A stretch of 64,000 bases of DNA. It comes from Harmothoe impar. Taxonomy: Eukaryota > Annelida > Polychaeta > Phyllodocida > Polynoidae. The stretch lies in the NCBI GenBank assembly GCA_947462335.1, contig OX381714.1, forward strand, positions 35,922,025-35,986,024. The letters run 5' to 3'. The notes beneath the pieces are model-generated. The model had not been told where the DNA came from. It was given only the letters and a program-made list of their open reading frames with translations, and did not search any database. The position numbers were made by a program, and so were the translations under genes. Positions 22,201 through 34,921 of the stretch are shown here, piece by piece. The first letter of the stretch is position 1; every line of letters starts with the position of its first letter.

Positions 22201-24650
22201 CCTTTGTGTATCCCCCACTCCTGCTGCCAAAGCTGCCAAGGGCTGTGGGATCTGCTTAACAGTTCTTAACGCTGAGCTGGATCTCCAAGCATGCCCTGGT
22301 CATTGAGGACCACCCAGTGCATTGTCTCAGGAGGAGGGGTCAGTGTCCCTCCAGGGCTTGTCTGTCCTCCTAATTGGGGTCGTTTTGTCCTCCAGGGTCG
22401 GCAGTTGGAGAGTCTGCTGTGTTTATTCTGGTTGTTCAGGCACCTTAGCGGGACCCAGGGCATGGCCTGGAGGGAGTTTGTCTTACAAAGGATAAGAAGG
22501 AAGGAATGGGGAACACACAGAAATGTGCTTGTACAAAATTAGAGGTGAGAAGTGCGCTTTGATCATGGGAATTATAGAAGTTTCAATTGCATTTTGATAT
22601 TGATATCATATTATCTGTTGTTGGCCTTGATAGAGTAGTGACATGACTTAGTAATAGACTTCTTTTTTATACTAAGTTTGTATTTTGAAATCTATTTTAT
22701 TATGTGTGTGACGATTTTGAGAAGGGGTATATACATTTAACTATGGGCTTCTCAGCAACTAACGATTGCATTCCCTCACGCAGACGAGCTTCTTTATTTC
22801 TACCTGCTATGATATCTTCCAAGTTTCTGTTTTAACAAGAGAGTAGTTTTATGTTTTCAGAAGGGGATAGTTAAGACAAAAAGGTTGAGGCAATGCCATA
22901 TGAGGGTAGGCGTACATCTCACTAAGCGTCTCCTGCTCATGCCTCTGGGCCAGGATCTGACAAAGACCCCACTGTGAGAGACAACCCTGGAGCATAAAGG
23001 TTTTACACGGAAACTGTATCTACCATACTAAAGTACAAAGGCCTGCCTCTAAGACTACCTCCTCTGTGTCTCTCCTTCTATTTCAATTAAATGCAAACCT
23101 CATTATCTTGTTTTGTCCCTGATTGATTTCAAAGGGGTCTGAGATCCTGTTACCCTGGAGCTCTCTTAGATACACATCCTCCCCAGTATCTCATTATAAG
23201 AGGGAGGATCCCCCACACGAGCCTTCATCTTTATCCCTTATAATGGCCATGTGAGAGGGACAGAGAGTGGGAAGTAAAAAGACATATTGCTTACTATCAA
23301 ATACATAAAGGATAATAGAGATTTAATGGAAGGACATTCAATATTGGTCTTATTCTGAAATATTCACCAATATGACAAACATCAGTCTCCTTATAGGTAT
23401 ATTGTAGTATATGAAATCACGGATATCATATATTTCAATTACAGTATGACATACTTTAATATGTGCCCGTTGTCCCATGTTATAAAGGCAATGCATTGCT
23501 ACGCAGTCTTAATGTTAGAAAAAATCAGTAGAGTCCGATTTAATGAGTATCTGTGAAAAGGATTATGCAGGGTGGCACATAATACATGTACATACATAAT
23601 CTGAGCTTCCCACTGCATGGGAATTCCAATGAGCGGTCTGATCAAGCGGGGAATATGTTTGCCAATGTCAATTAAAAACGGGAACTTTCATTGGCTTTAC
23701 AAGGATCAGCTAACCCAGCATGTGTATATAATATAATTCCTATGGGGGTAATCCTCTCTACTTCAAAGTCCAAACACACATGATGAAATCCTCGAGAGGC
23801 CCTCGGGATTCAAGCAGCTTTGAATCGCCCTGCGAGCAAACGCCACTTGGCAAGAAGTCCTCCACTTGCCCCTACATCAACCAGACCGTATATATAGAAT
23901 TACAAACCAAGATCCCTCATTTGTATAATACTGGGGTCCCCCAATAGTAGGGTTAGCCGCGGAGGGATATCCATATCGCACTACATTTGCACTTGAGGTG
24001 GATTAACATGGGGCACTCGCCACAGTGCTTATGCTGGACAAGGGGTGCAGAAGATGAGCTTAAGAAGGGAGGCTCCTAAATGTGACCATAAAAGCTCTAC
24101 ATTGGGCTATGAGATATATTTAGGTTGTTGTGGGAAGATGATCTCCTGATCTCTGTCCCTGTGGTCACATGGGCCACGAGTCAGAGTAATTCCCCCCTAG
24201 TCCCACCAGGTGGGGTGTTTGTCGTGAGGTTTATGGGAGATGATCCTGGAGGGGGTGGGTGGGGAGGTTGTGGGCAGACAGGGTTGTGGACATGGGGGTT
24301 TATACCTGCTCTCAGGTGTCATCTTTTGATCCTTTTGGGACAGGTATGGGAAGTTTGTGTGATCCTTTCTTCTGGACTATATGATGAATGAGTATTAACC
24401 TTTCATATCACAATCAACTCTTGCAAGACACACTTATCAATGTCAAAATTCACCAGATTTCAGATTTTGAGCTTACATACTTATATCTACATTTATGAAG
24501 TTTATGGACTGTAAATGTTTGCATGTGTTAGGCTTGTTCTTGACTAGAAGTGACATTGATGGTGAAGGTGGAGTTTATGTGTGGACATACATGATGCACA
24601 GAAGGCTGGCGGGTGGGTTCGGGTGTCACTCTGGTTAGCACAAGGAATAA
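22201..24650. other. Unassigned sequence
   Basis: About 2.4 kb without a recognisable gene, RNA or repeat. Short open frames at 22291-22542 and 24125-24391 lack any domain. Confidence 0.35.
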
Positions 24651-24907
24651 CCCTTTAAGGGTCGCATTTTGCTTTAATGTGCTAAATCCTTGGTCGGCAT
24701 TTTGCATGAATGCAGCCCTGGCGAGTGTACTGAGGGATGCGTTCATGCATCATGCTGACCCTACGGAAGTGTATCAACCCGATTACCTATACGATAGGCA
24801 TTATGATGTAGTGCAGCACTGGCGATCTACTCACCAGTACAGCGTGCATGCATCATAATGCAGATAAAGGGCACAATGCATTAAAGTACTATGCGGCCCT
24901 TAAAAGG
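24651..24907. mobile_element. piggyBac-like TTAA MITE, copy 5
   Basis: Left end CCCTTTAAGGGTCGCATTTT after ATAA, right end ATGCGGCCCTTAAAAGG before CTAA. Internal GCATGAATGCAGCCCTGGCG motif present. Confidence 0.7.
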
Positions 24908-24911
24908 CTAA

Positions 24912-27094
24912 GCAGGCACCGTGACATTCACCATGAATGTTAACCTGCAGTAATATGAGACAGAAGGGGTGGGCAAATAAAGACACACAAAACTACCTAA
25001 ATGTAGTGTATCCAAGTCAGTGTAGGCGTTAGAGGCTAGATTCAGGTATTGGGCAATACCAAGGGGGTACCCCACCCACGTAGGGTTAAGATTTAGATGT
25101 CATGCAAGGACTTGATAAAACATTACGTTTAAGATTCATTGTATATGGATCATGTTTTGCCCCAGCTTTCATTCATTTATTTAACATACCCTAGGGTAGG
25201 GAACATAAATCACTTGATCAATGTGTTTGCATTCAGTTTAGACGTGCCCATGTACCAACATGTAGGCCCATTGGTAAGATAAACATCCAGCTATTGATTT
25301 ATAACTAACATATTTGAATCAGACCTGGTCAAAGGCAGGGATCGAAGCAAGAGATTCCAACAGAGCATTGTGTGAAGCAATATGTGTTACCCCCAACTGT
25401 AGTGTTGGTCTTGTATTGTGTATTCAAATCTGATGTAAAATAATAGGGTGTTACCTATGACTGCTCGGTTTGCCCTGGCCTTATCAGCAAAACATATAAT
25501 TATTTTGCATACTATTATATATGACATTTCTCTGACACAGCTGTACCTTGTTTTCCCTGGAACACGTAATCACCTTTCAAAAAGTGTGCATACCCTACAG
25601 GGTGAGCCCCCCAGACCGTGGGAACCTGTGGGTGTAGGTTGTCCCATCCAGTAACCTGATGATGCTACCTAGACTTCTACATTGTCATGTTTAGCACAAG
25701 AATATAGTATCTTAAATTATATATTGTTTGATACAGATTATAAGTGTTTATATGTTGTTGGCTTTGTTGAAAATTGTTAAAATATGTCTTCTTCTTTTTA
25801 TAGATACAGGGAAAAACGGGAAAGGACTTCTTATCCCTACTTTACACAACCACTGAATGCCTTGTTGACAAGGCTCACTATGCTTATGTGTACCATGGTT
25901 ACCCAAAGGCTCTGACCAATCAGGGCTCAGGGAATTGGTCTATGACCTCACTTCCTCTGTGCAATCTCCTAGCAGAGTTTATGTGCACTTCCTAATATGG
26001 GAACTATCTTGCAGCAGATGTTTAGGACTTAGGAGAATTTATGTGGAGATCATGAGGACCCCATGGTAGTTGGGGGCCATTGTGACTCACTGTCTTTGAT
26101 ACAGTGAGTGTGGTACAGGTAGTGGTTTCGACTTGAATGTCTCATCAGGTGTGAATTATATTAGGATGAGTTTGATTAGATCCTTATCATACTAATGTGA
26201 GTTTTCTAAATAAATAAATAGATAGAAGAAAATGAATAAGTGGAACTTGTAAAAATATGTGAGATTGATAAATGGTGGTTAGGGCCAAGTTGAATCTCTT
26301 TGTTTGTGTTATTATAATCCTATTGTATGTCTAGATGTGAGTGTCCAGTATATTGTGGAGTAGTCCACAAGTAAAAAGGGGATTAATAATGATAAGTTCA
26401 GATATGTATAGGTTAGTGTGACTTGGCACGGTACACTAGTTAGGATAATCACTTGGTCAATCTGGGTGAATTAGTAGACCATGGTCCCGTTGAGTGTAGG
26501 CTCAAGGGTGGGGGCAGCTGTAATAGTTGTTGCCCCTGGTGATGCTAACCGAGCATAGGGTAAAAGGTTGGACAATGTCCGCACAAGCTGAATGTTGTGT
26601 AGTTTCTTTACCTAGGTATGTGTTACCCTCGTTGTTTTGATCTTTTGATTTAACGGATAATTGAGGGCTTAGGCCTAGGTCTAGATTAGTCTAGTAGATT
26701 TAACCCATTTGGTGTGATGCTACAGAGTCGGTGCATCCACACCACTTTTTTTTATAGATATAATACAAAATAAAATTGGCTGAATCCCGGGGGACCACTT
26801 ATAAACCTCCAGGCCACTGTGCCTACAAAGCCCTAGCCTTGTACCCTCATAGTTCCAAGGTGTTATTTCACCCTATCCTGTACCCAAAGCACAGAATCAT
26901 AACCATAATATTGATCATGATTCATTGATTGTCCTCTAGCATACACTGCATCTTCAAAGGCTTCCCTATTTGCCTATATCTCCACCTTAATCCCCAATGA
27001 CAGTGTTCTGTTGTACTTCACGTGTTTAACACTCTCCTCCCGTCCTTCACCTATATAACATAAGTCCTCGAGTCTGCTGGCACAACAGGGTTAA
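24912..27094. other. Unassigned sequence
   Basis: About 2.2 kb with no repeat recognised. It contains one weak exon candidate at 25804-25995, listed separately. Confidence 0.35.
25804..25995 (+). other. Weak candidate terminal exon
   Basis: A pyrimidine-rich acceptor-like stretch ending TTTTTATAG precedes a 63-codon open frame that stops at TAA (25993-25995). It has no start codon and no recognised domain. A frame of this length arises often by chance, so this is only a prompt for comparison with transcripts. Confidence 0.12.
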
Positions 27095-27352
27095 ACATTT
27101 AAGGGCTGCATGGCTCTTTAAGTCACTATGCCCTTTTGTGAGAATGGTGCATGAATGCAGCCCTAGTGAGTAACTCACCAGGGCCGCATTCAAGCAACAT
27201 GCCGACTGTACAGGTTTGATACACTCCCATAAGGTCGGCATGATGCATGAATGCAGCCCGGGTAAGTCTACTCGCCAGGGCTGCCATAATGCATCATGAC
27301 AGCAGAAGAACATAATTATAGCACATAAAAGCACTGTGCTGTCCTTACAGTG
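27095..27352. mobile_element. piggyBac-like TTAA MITE, copy 6
   Basis: Flanked by TTAA on both sides (27091-27094, 27353-27356). Ends ACATTTAAGGGCTGCATGG and CACTGTGCTGTCCTTACAGTG. The internal hairpin GTGAGTAACTCACCAGGGC and the repeated GATGCATGAATGCAGCCC block are present. Confidence 0.8.
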
Positions 27353-27640
27353 TTAAACTATGTAGTTGTGTGGAGGCTGACTCCTGGCCTGCCTTTCACG
27401 CAGTGTGTACTGAGCTTTGTAACCCGACCCGACACCAGCAGCGTCCCTTTAAATCTAGACGCGGCAAAACTTGTGAAATGTCGTCTGCCTGAACTGCTTC
27501 AATCAAGCTGAGTTAGGTGTTTGTTTACTTAAAGCCAATAATATATTTTGAGATGGGTTCAAAGCCTAACTACAGATTCTAGACCATATGCTAGCATTAT
27601 AGTAGTGTAGTGTTTCTCACTTTCTGTAAATATTACTATA
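27353..27640. other. Unassigned sequence
   Basis: No gene or repeat was recognised. Confidence 0.3.
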
Positions 27641-27809
27641 CAGTGAGACCTCGATAATCCGTACTGCAATAATTAGTTATCCGACTGCTTTGTCAGGGAC
27701 AATTCATAGGGCCTAGGCATATGAATATGCTTCCATAATTCGTAAGATTCAAGATCCGGCCGTGTTTTTTCTAAAACGGGGGGATGGTCGGACTATCGAG
27801 GTGTGGCTG
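27641..27809. mobile_element. pogo/Tigger-like MITE (Tc1/mariner), TA duplication
   Basis: A 169 bp unit with ends CAGTGAGACCTCGATAATCC and GGACTATCGAGGTGTGGCTG, flanked by TA on both sides (27639-27640, 27810-27811). CAG termini with an ACCTCGATA-type tip are characteristic of pogo-group elements. No coding capacity. Confidence 0.8.
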
Positions 27810-28020
27810 TACGGGTATTTGCTCGATATTATGAACTGGTTACCTTAGGGCATTTTGTTGTGTTACTTAAACACGACATGGAACATAGATCTTTCTTCGA
27901 ATTGACATGAAACATAGTGATTATTTAGTGACAGGGACATGGCCTTTTCTTTAAAAGATCGCCAGCGGACATCCCCCTCGATCCAGAGCCACATGCCACA
28001 TTGATTCAGTATCTGCATGC

Positions 28021-28275
28021 CTCTACATATATGTATGGGGGTATAGATGGGGGGGGGGGTCCCCATGTCGCATGTCGATTTTAAGAAATGACCATGTCGC
28101 ATGTCTATGTCGCTTAAGAGTGGTTATGTCCCATGTCGATTTTAAGAAACGTCCATGTCCCCTGTCACTGACTTTTTAAGCCCCATGTCGCATGTCACTA
28201 GGCCTCGTGTCACATGTCGATTTTAAGAAAAGGCCATGTCGCCGTGTCGAATTTAGGGGTAAACCCACATATGTA
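28021..28275. repeat. GTCGATTTTAAG repeat element
   Basis: Three copies of CATGTCGATTTTAAGAAA and several variants, with irregular spacing, bounded by a G-run at the left and GGGGTAAACCCACAT at the right. Related to 13926-14170 and to segments inside 56730-57996. Ends not resolved. Confidence 0.6.
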
Positions 28276-29180
28276 TGAATGAGGAATCACTGTTAAATAA
28301 AGTAGCGCCTTGAACAACTCTATGCATGCAGGAGACAATGTGGAGACGTACACACCATGTTAGATGTCTCACTGTTTGCTAACACTGCACAACATCTGTC
28401 ACCAGCTCTTCGTGCTTTCTTTGACTTTGGAATGTTTTCTTATTCCACTCTTCCCCTTGTCTGTCACCATATAGGATAGTGTCGTCTGGGTTCTTCCTTT
28501 GTCCCAAAACCCTCAATTCCCGCCAAAAAGGAGACGAGCAGAGGACTTTTTGCATGTAACCGTTTGTCTGAATATTCCAGGGCATGAATTCCAAGCTTAG
28601 GTGTTATCTCCCATATAAACGGTTTTGGATTTTGGTAAGAATACCATTACATTGTAGACCGATTTTAGAGGTAAAAGATACCTCATCAACCAGTTGTTGG
28701 CAAGGGAACGTTCACAACTAACATCACTTTATTTTCAAGAGCTCCCCCCCCCCTCTCCCGCCATTAATGGGGCACGAAGACTCTCGTTCTCTAGCCGGTG
28801 AGGTTATCTGTGACCGTTCCCCCAATTATATCCCACCAATCAAATTTCATGGAAGCAAGAGCACTAGTAAGAACTAGAATAGAACTATTGAATCCCGGGT
28901 ATTGAGTACAAAAGGGCAGCAGTGACTTTCTGCACCGCAGTGCACCTGACCCAGAGATAAGAGAACAAACGGGACCACAATAATAGTGTCATCCAACCTG
29001 AAATAGAATACACAAAAACAAACCATCAATGGCCTTTTGTTTACTTACTGTCAAGGAATTGGTAAACACTGGATGCCCCCTCTGGATTGGCCGGTGCTAT
29101 ACACAGGTAAAGTCCGAAGAAGACCAGGCTCACCCAGCGTCTGGGGTGAGGAGGGCAGAGTTGCAGTAGGTCCATCCTAC
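28276..29180. other. Unassigned sequence
   Basis: Contains a C-run near 28745 and nothing else recognisable. Confidence 0.3.
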
Positions 29181-29184
29181 CACC

Positions 29185-29343
29185 TACGTCACAGTGTCAT
29201 CTACGTCAAGGTGCGTACTCTACGTCATTGTGTATGCTACGTCATGAGTCTTGCTACGTCACAAGAATGAGTAGTATCGGAGGTAGCTCTGTGTAGTTTT
29301 TCTCTTACAGGGCTCAATGTACGTCATAGGAGGAGATACGTCA
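29185..29343. promoter_or_regulatory. TACGTCA array with 17 bp spacing
   Basis: TACGTCA begins at 29185, 29202, 29221, 29238, 29255, 29320 and 29337, i.e. steps of 17, 19, 17, 17, 65 and 17 bp; an eighth copy is at 29488. The motif is a variant CRE half-palindrome bound by CREB/ATF-type bZIP proteins in animals. The unit around it is only loosely conserved, so either a decayed minisatellite or a selected site array is possible. Confidence 0.45.
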
Positions 29344-29344
29344 T

Positions 29345-30480
29345 TTGTTTGTCATGAGAAATCCTGTACTATTCTCCAGGTAGTGTGATAATGCATCAGT
29401 ATGGCAAACCTTATCAAAATAGGTACATGCATATATATGATACTTTATAGTGCCACTTCAGTATCATGAGTATGGTATACTATAGCATACGTCATATGAC
29501 GCTAATGCTATAGTGTTAAAAGTATATCCTCCAATACTCCAGTGCTGGTGGTGCTTTATCCATTGACTTCGTGATAAGTTGGTGCTCCAGCTGCAAGTGA
29601 CTTAAGCCATGGTTAGCGTATTCCTCCAGGGTCCCTTAGATCCATGTTGAACATTCCTGTGGGGGAGAAAGAAGGTTTAGGTTATCTTTATGAGCAAAGC
29701 AGACGTGTTCACATTAGGGGTAGACTTGGCGAATGGGGAGGTTTTAAAGGGAAATTAATTTAATCAGTAATAATATATATTTCCTATCTGTATAGAAGGA
29801 ATGATGTGTAGATGGCATCGATTCCTTAATCCCCAGTATAAATTGATTGAAAAAGGCTTGCTGACAATTAGGGCCTACAGCTCAGAGAAGAAAAGTTCAA
29901 ATATATTAAGCGGTAAAACGTAAAACCATGTAGGCCAGATATATATGTCCATAAGTCATAAGGCCTACATTTTTAAGTATTATTACCATCCTGAATTGAC
30001 ATAGGAAATAAACGTACAAAAGGGCTAACAACCCAACGGGCAATAGGATGGGGGGAAGTATACAAGTTTGCAGACACTGGTAGTACGATAAACCACAGCA
30101 CCCATCTGCACTTAAGACTTAGACTTTAGAGGGCCCTGGGCAGGAGTAGAAAGAAGCGGGGTGGGGAAGTGGGAGGAGGGGTGGGGCCTTGAGGTGAGCA
30201 AGGGTTGCCGCCAGGTACCAATCCTCCAGGTAATACTGGCCAGGTGTGCGAGTACGGCGGGCTGTCCGATCGCCTACCTGGAGGCCCTACTCCTCCTCCT
30301 CCAGGGCCGACTGCCTACCCAGCTCTATAGGATGCCTAGACCATGTACCTCCAGGACGAAGAACTAACCTTAAGACGATAACCCTTGCACTCTGCACACC
30401 ACCTAGCAGATACTGAGAGAGCAATGCCTCCTCCTGTTCTACTCCTCCTATGCCAAACTCCTCCAGGGTTATACTTATTA
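29345..30480. other. Unassigned sequence enriched in CCTCCAGG
   Basis: Several CCTCCAGG or CTCCAGG octamers (near 29379, 29624, 30220, 30299, 30346, 30466). No coding frame is supported. Confidence 0.3.
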
Positions 30481-30534
30481 TGACGTCAAGACATTGACGT
30501 CACGTCACTGACGTCATAATTATTTATGACGCCA
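30481..30534. promoter_or_regulatory. Three perfect CREs exactly 14 bp apart
   Basis: TGACGTCA occurs at 30481-30488, 30495-30502 and 30509-30516, with the variant TGACGCCA at 30527-30534. The perfect palindrome is the canonical CREB/ATF site. Regular phasing suggests a cooperative bZIP platform or a microduplication. Confidence 0.45.
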
Positions 30535-31838
30535 TAATTCACCAGTGTGTGTATGTCACCTGACAGTAGGGATGGAGTACACGTGTGACCCTCCTGTACC
30601 CTGATAAATAAATCCTCCAGTGTAAAGTGCATGCGTTAAGCAGTGGTGTGTGTGCTTGTATCCAATGTGGTTAGAGAGGTGTTGTATGGGTGGTGAGGGT
30701 GTGGAGGTTGTTGTGGAGTAAGTACCAGAGTACTAAGTCCTCCTGCTCCTGCTGGTATACCCCAGTCAGATAGTACCACCACCAGCCGTACCAGCCAGCA
30801 TCAGTGGTTCTGCCCTGGACCCGACGCCCGCCGCGCCCTCTGTTGGGCTTTACCCATACCTTCTCCAGACCTAAGGATACAGGAACCCATGAACAGGTGT
30901 TTCACTATAAGGCACCTCTATGAAACTACTGATTTGATTATGAGGTGTAGCGTGCAGTCTTGTCAATGATAGCTTTATCTCTCATTATATTTAGGTACTG
31001 ACCGTTATGGAATGGTCTAATAGAGAGAGTGATGACCATACATAGTATTTTCATCTAATTCTATAAAAGCTATGACTGATGTATTGTTTTAAGTACGTCC
31101 ATTATTTGTAGTACCTATTTAGACAAGGTATACCTAGATACACTCATCCCGTCCCACCCACCCCACGGCCTACCTATTCCTACGTCAGTAGTAACCTGTC
31201 TTACGTCTACCCCCCCCCCTTCCAGTACCCCCAAACCCCTCCTACCACACCTGGACGCCCTACCTGTATACCCTCCTCCCACCCACCCCAGGTCAGGGGG
31301 TAAATATAGCCTGCCTACTGCTATATATACGGCCAGAAACGACGGAAAAAGCGACCCCGGTCCCCTTTGAGCTACTCACCGCCGACGCTTCTCTGTAGGA
31401 GTAACTCAGGGACAAGTACCTAAATGTCAATTGCTCCCAGCCCTGGAAGCGTCAGTTGTAGATATAGGTAGAGGTACCTGGAGGATTAGGGGGGATGCTG
31501 GAGAGGTTACCTGCAGAGGGAGGAGAAAGGTGTGCTAGATCGGGTAGGAGTGATACTTTCTTGCCGTGAGGCTTTGAAGTTAGGTGGCAAGGGATGAGCG
31601 ATAGTTGGGGTAAAGGTGGGAACTATGTATTATACATGGGTCTGAGGGAAATCAGTATTCTGAAAAGGTTAGGCAGATTAATACATGTAGTATGAAAGGG
31701 GACAAATAACAGGTGTTAATCCCTCTAAGAATAATGGGTGTGTAACTTGCATGGAGGTCAAGGATAAGGGATACGCTGTATAGCACTAGCAGAGGGATTA
31801 AAATGATTGGGAGGTCAAAGAGGGAGAGGGGGCAGGGA
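30535..31838. other. Unassigned GC-richer region with TATA-like and CTCF-like motifs
   Basis: CCGCGCCCTCTGTTGG (30831-30846) is a minus-strand CTCF-like site. TATATATA at 31322-31329 is followed by a CpG-rich segment (31335-31400) and could be a core promoter. No exon was recognised. Confidence 0.25.
31322..31329 (+). promoter_or_regulatory. Possible TATA box
   Basis: TATATATACGGCC lies just upstream of a CpG-rich stretch. TATA-like runs are common in AT-rich DNA, so this is weak. Confidence 0.2.
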
Positions 31839-31878
31839 GAGAGCAAGCGAGCAAGAGAGAGAGGGAGGGAGAGAGAGA

Positions 31879-31942
<64 letters not shown>
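31839..31942. repeat. (GA)n microsatellite
   Basis: About 100 bp of nearly pure GA dinucleotides, with GGGA interruptions at the 5' side. Confidence 0.95.
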
Positions 31943-31944
<2 letters not shown>

Positions 31945-33421
31945 GACATAGCTGAGAGAGGCCATTACTAAGAGGAGCTAATGAAGAGTGAAGTATACAG
32001 TAGGGCTCGAATGAATGTGACAGAGATAATCCACTGGGCGAAGGTAACTGAGAGTGACATAAGTACAGCTTATTGGACAGACAGAAAATAAACGTGTGGC
32101 GAGTGGCGGCAGCAAAGACCCAAACCCACTAAGAGCATATAAATGTATTCTGACCTGCTCCAAGCCAGAACAGAGCACCACTAAGAGGCCCCACTAACGG
32201 GTGAGTAGCAGTCTTAGTTACACTTGGGAATAAACATTTTACCTAATAGAAGCTCATGGCCCTTGAAACTGTCAGCCAGAGTCGGCCAGAGCTGCCGACT
32301 CCCTGTGAGCTGCTCCGAGCCATTGACAAATGGGGATTAGGTGGGTGTGAAGGGAGGCCCCTAGTGGTGAGCAGAAACAGCATCAATTCAACTCCCTGCA
32401 CTCCCTTTTTAAAGCTGACATCCACCTGCGTTCCCCCACTCAGAAACGGAGAAATTAGCTCTATAGCACGAATGTGCCATTTGGGGAAAAACGCTGACCT
32501 TTCAAGGTTAGAAAAAAAAATCTCTTTAGTTGAAACGCTGTCATTTCTTTCCCCTTTCCATGATTGATAAGGAAAACTAATAAAATGTTACATATGCTTA
32601 TATAGGGAAAGGAGATTTACAAAATATTGGCTACGTTAGTACAGAGTCTCCATTACCTCTCTCTCCATATGTACATTGTACCCTAACAATGAATTCACAC
32701 AAACCCAAGCTACATTTTTTCTAAATGACAGGGACATGCGAAGACAGTGAGAAATGACCCCATTTTCGGAACTTATGAACGCAGGTGGATGTAGGTATAT
32801 CCCTTAAGTATTCCGAGTGCATAGACTGGGGCATCAATTCATGTATACAGGTTCGGGGCCCAGACGACTAGACTGCCACCTGGTGGAGGAAGATGTCTCC
32901 ACCAGGGAGGCCCTCAGACGCCAACAATATGACATGAGCCACTCAAACAGTCTTTGTGAGCCAAAACAAAAACTGCTCCAGGTAGCTCCTAAATCTGAGA
33001 CAGAGTGTGTATTCTGTGGTAACATGGGGATTCAGGTTGTGCTCCTGTGCCAACAACTAAGTGAGCTACTCACGGTTGTGGGTGAAAGGACCCTGGAGTA
33101 AATTACCTGGATTTTATGTTGCAGAAAGGAAATACAGCTACTATGGCTGACAGGAAACCTGGGGGCTGATGGGTAATTGAGGGGGCCTTATAAAAATGGC
33201 TGTGGCCCATGTGTTGTTGGTGCTTGCATGAAGTGGTTGGTTTTGTGGACATGGTTTGTTTGTTGTGGTAGGGGCGGCACCTGGGCCTCCATGGGTACTG
33301 GAGGTGTGTGGTTTGTGTGTGTGTGTGTATATGGGGGGGTACAGGTGAGGGGGGAGTATACAGGTGAGGCCAGTCAGCTCAGGTGACTGGGGGTCAGGCT
33401 GAGAGCTGGCCTTAATATCAA
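31943..33421. other. Unassigned sequence
   Basis: A 94-codon plus-strand frame (32817-33101) and a 103-codon frame (32256-32567) show no recognisable domain. CCACCTGGTGGA at 32876-32887 is a weak CTCF-like or E-box site. Confidence 0.3.
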
Positions 33422-33661
33422 CCCTCTGATGGCCGCATAGTGCTTTAATATGATACCATCTGTTGTTATGATGCATCCATGTCTAGTCTACCCACCAGGG
33501 ATGCATTTATGCATCATGCCGACTCTTTGGGGTGTATCAAACCGGTAGGGCCAGTATCATGCTTAAATGCAGCCCTAGTGTGTAACTCCCTAGAGCTGCA
33601 TTCTTGCATCATGAAGACAGAGGAGTATGATACATTAAAGCACTAGTCGACCCTTAAAGGT
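33422..33661. mobile_element. piggyBac-like TTAA MITE, copy 7
   Basis: Left end CCCTCTGATGGCCGCATAGT after TCAA, right end GACCCTTAAAGGT before TTAA. Internal GCATTTATGCATCATGCCG block present. Confidence 0.7.
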
Positions 33662-33665
33662 TTAA

Positions 33666-34405
33666 TGTTGAGGTGCTCGGAGGTGCTCACTCACTACTCG
33701 CCCTATAGTGTTCACCTCTCACCTTTCACCTGACCGCAGCTTCCCACGGCATGGAACACTCTCACAGCACAGCATGTGTTAGACTACACGTGTGTGTAGG
33801 TATGATCACTCTCCAATCACATATTATGTACCACAAATATATTATTTACTAAAGGGGAAATATCTAATGATAATACACCCTATATTTATAAACATATGAC
33901 ATCATATATGCCTTCGTCAAAGGCATTATTATGTGACCTGCGGGAATTATCAGATATGACAATAATCACTGCTAATCTTATCATTTGTATTATTCATCCT
34001 ATACATGCACTGCTTAATATAGGAAGGTATAGGGTACTGTGCCAGATGTTTGGAGTGAAATACCGAACCTCATTTCTTAAGTATAGAGCTGAAGAAAAAC
34101 ACTTACAGTCAAAGTATATCTGTGGAAAAAAATGGAACTGACACACAAAGTGATTTGTTTTATCCAGCATTGAAGAGGGTGAACATCTGTGCACATACAA
34201 AAGACCTGAGCTTCACCTGCTTGACCTATTCAGCCTTTTAAAAGCCGATAAATAAACATGTCATGAAGCACAAATGTCTAACACAATGTATAGAATCTCT
34301 AAAGAAAACAGTGTTCGAAATTCACTTGAGTGTTAAATCCCTTTTCCTTTGGTCTACGGGGATTATAAACACAAACTCAGCTGAGGGTTCTTTGTCCCAC
34401 CTTGT
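33666..34405. other. Unassigned left flank of the DIRS element
   Basis: Apparently unique sequence. Short frames without domains. The last bases before the element read CCTTGT. Confidence 0.3.
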
Positions 34406-34708
34406 AATGAGGAACGTCAAAGTCACAGTTTATATAGTGGCACTTTATTTAAACCTTTATGTGAAACCTTGTAAAATACAGATACATGTCATGTACGTTG
34501 ACCCCTTTTTAACAATGACATTTAAGAAGAGATAAACCCTTTTAGAGTTAAACCTTGAAATACATGAATACACAAGTCATACAGTGAAACTCTTTTAGAG
34601 TTGAAGTTGATACACAAGAATACACATGTCATATGTGAATATAGGTGAGTACACAAACAATAAAGCACAGTTCTTTGTGATGAGTCAATGTGAAGCCTAC
34701 TTGGCAAC
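34406..34708 (-). repeat. Split direct repeat B2 (3' end of the DIRS element)
   Basis: About 303 bp matching 34917-35219 (B1) with two differences: GTGAGTACAC versus GTGAATACAC, and CTACTTGGC versus CTACTCGGC. About 33 bp of unique spacer (34709-34741) separates it from A2. Confidence 0.95.
34444..34449 (-). terminator. Poly(A) signal in B2
   Basis: TTTATT on the plus strand reads AATAAA in element sense, about 40 bp before the 3' end. The same hexamer recurs in B1 at 34955-34960, so transcripts could in principle be cut early there. Confidence 0.5.
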
Positions 34709-34741
34709 CCAAATGTCTAAATTGAGGGAGAGGCGGGTGGG

Positions 34742-34921
34742 AAAGAAACAGCCTTCCTTGACGTAGGTAGCGGCGAAAAGAGAGTTAGATCCGGTTTGGT
34801 GGTTGTTTATATACCCAGTGGTGGCGCTGGGGTAGAGGGAGGTTGCCCAGCGTCTCACCAGGGGTTTGGCGCCTCCTCCACCCTCATTAAAATAACAATT
34901 GTGCCAATTGTTCCACAATGA
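34742..34921 (-). repeat. Split direct repeat A2
   Basis: 180 bp identical to 39639-39818. It carries a second copy of the TATA box (34806-34813). The B1-A2 junction preserves the joined-end sequence of the proposed circular intermediate. Confidence 0.95.

Noticed and set aside
28073..28255. CRISPR-like repeats of CATGTCGATTTTAAG
   Set aside because: Spacing is irregular, units are degenerate, and the window is animal-type DNA with retrotransposons. It is the core of a non-autonomous element.
34697..34918. Minus-strand frame in the DIRS repeats (also within 39609-39908)
   Set aside because: The same frame recurs because A2 and A1 are identical copies; it covers the TATA box and terminal repeat and has no domain.
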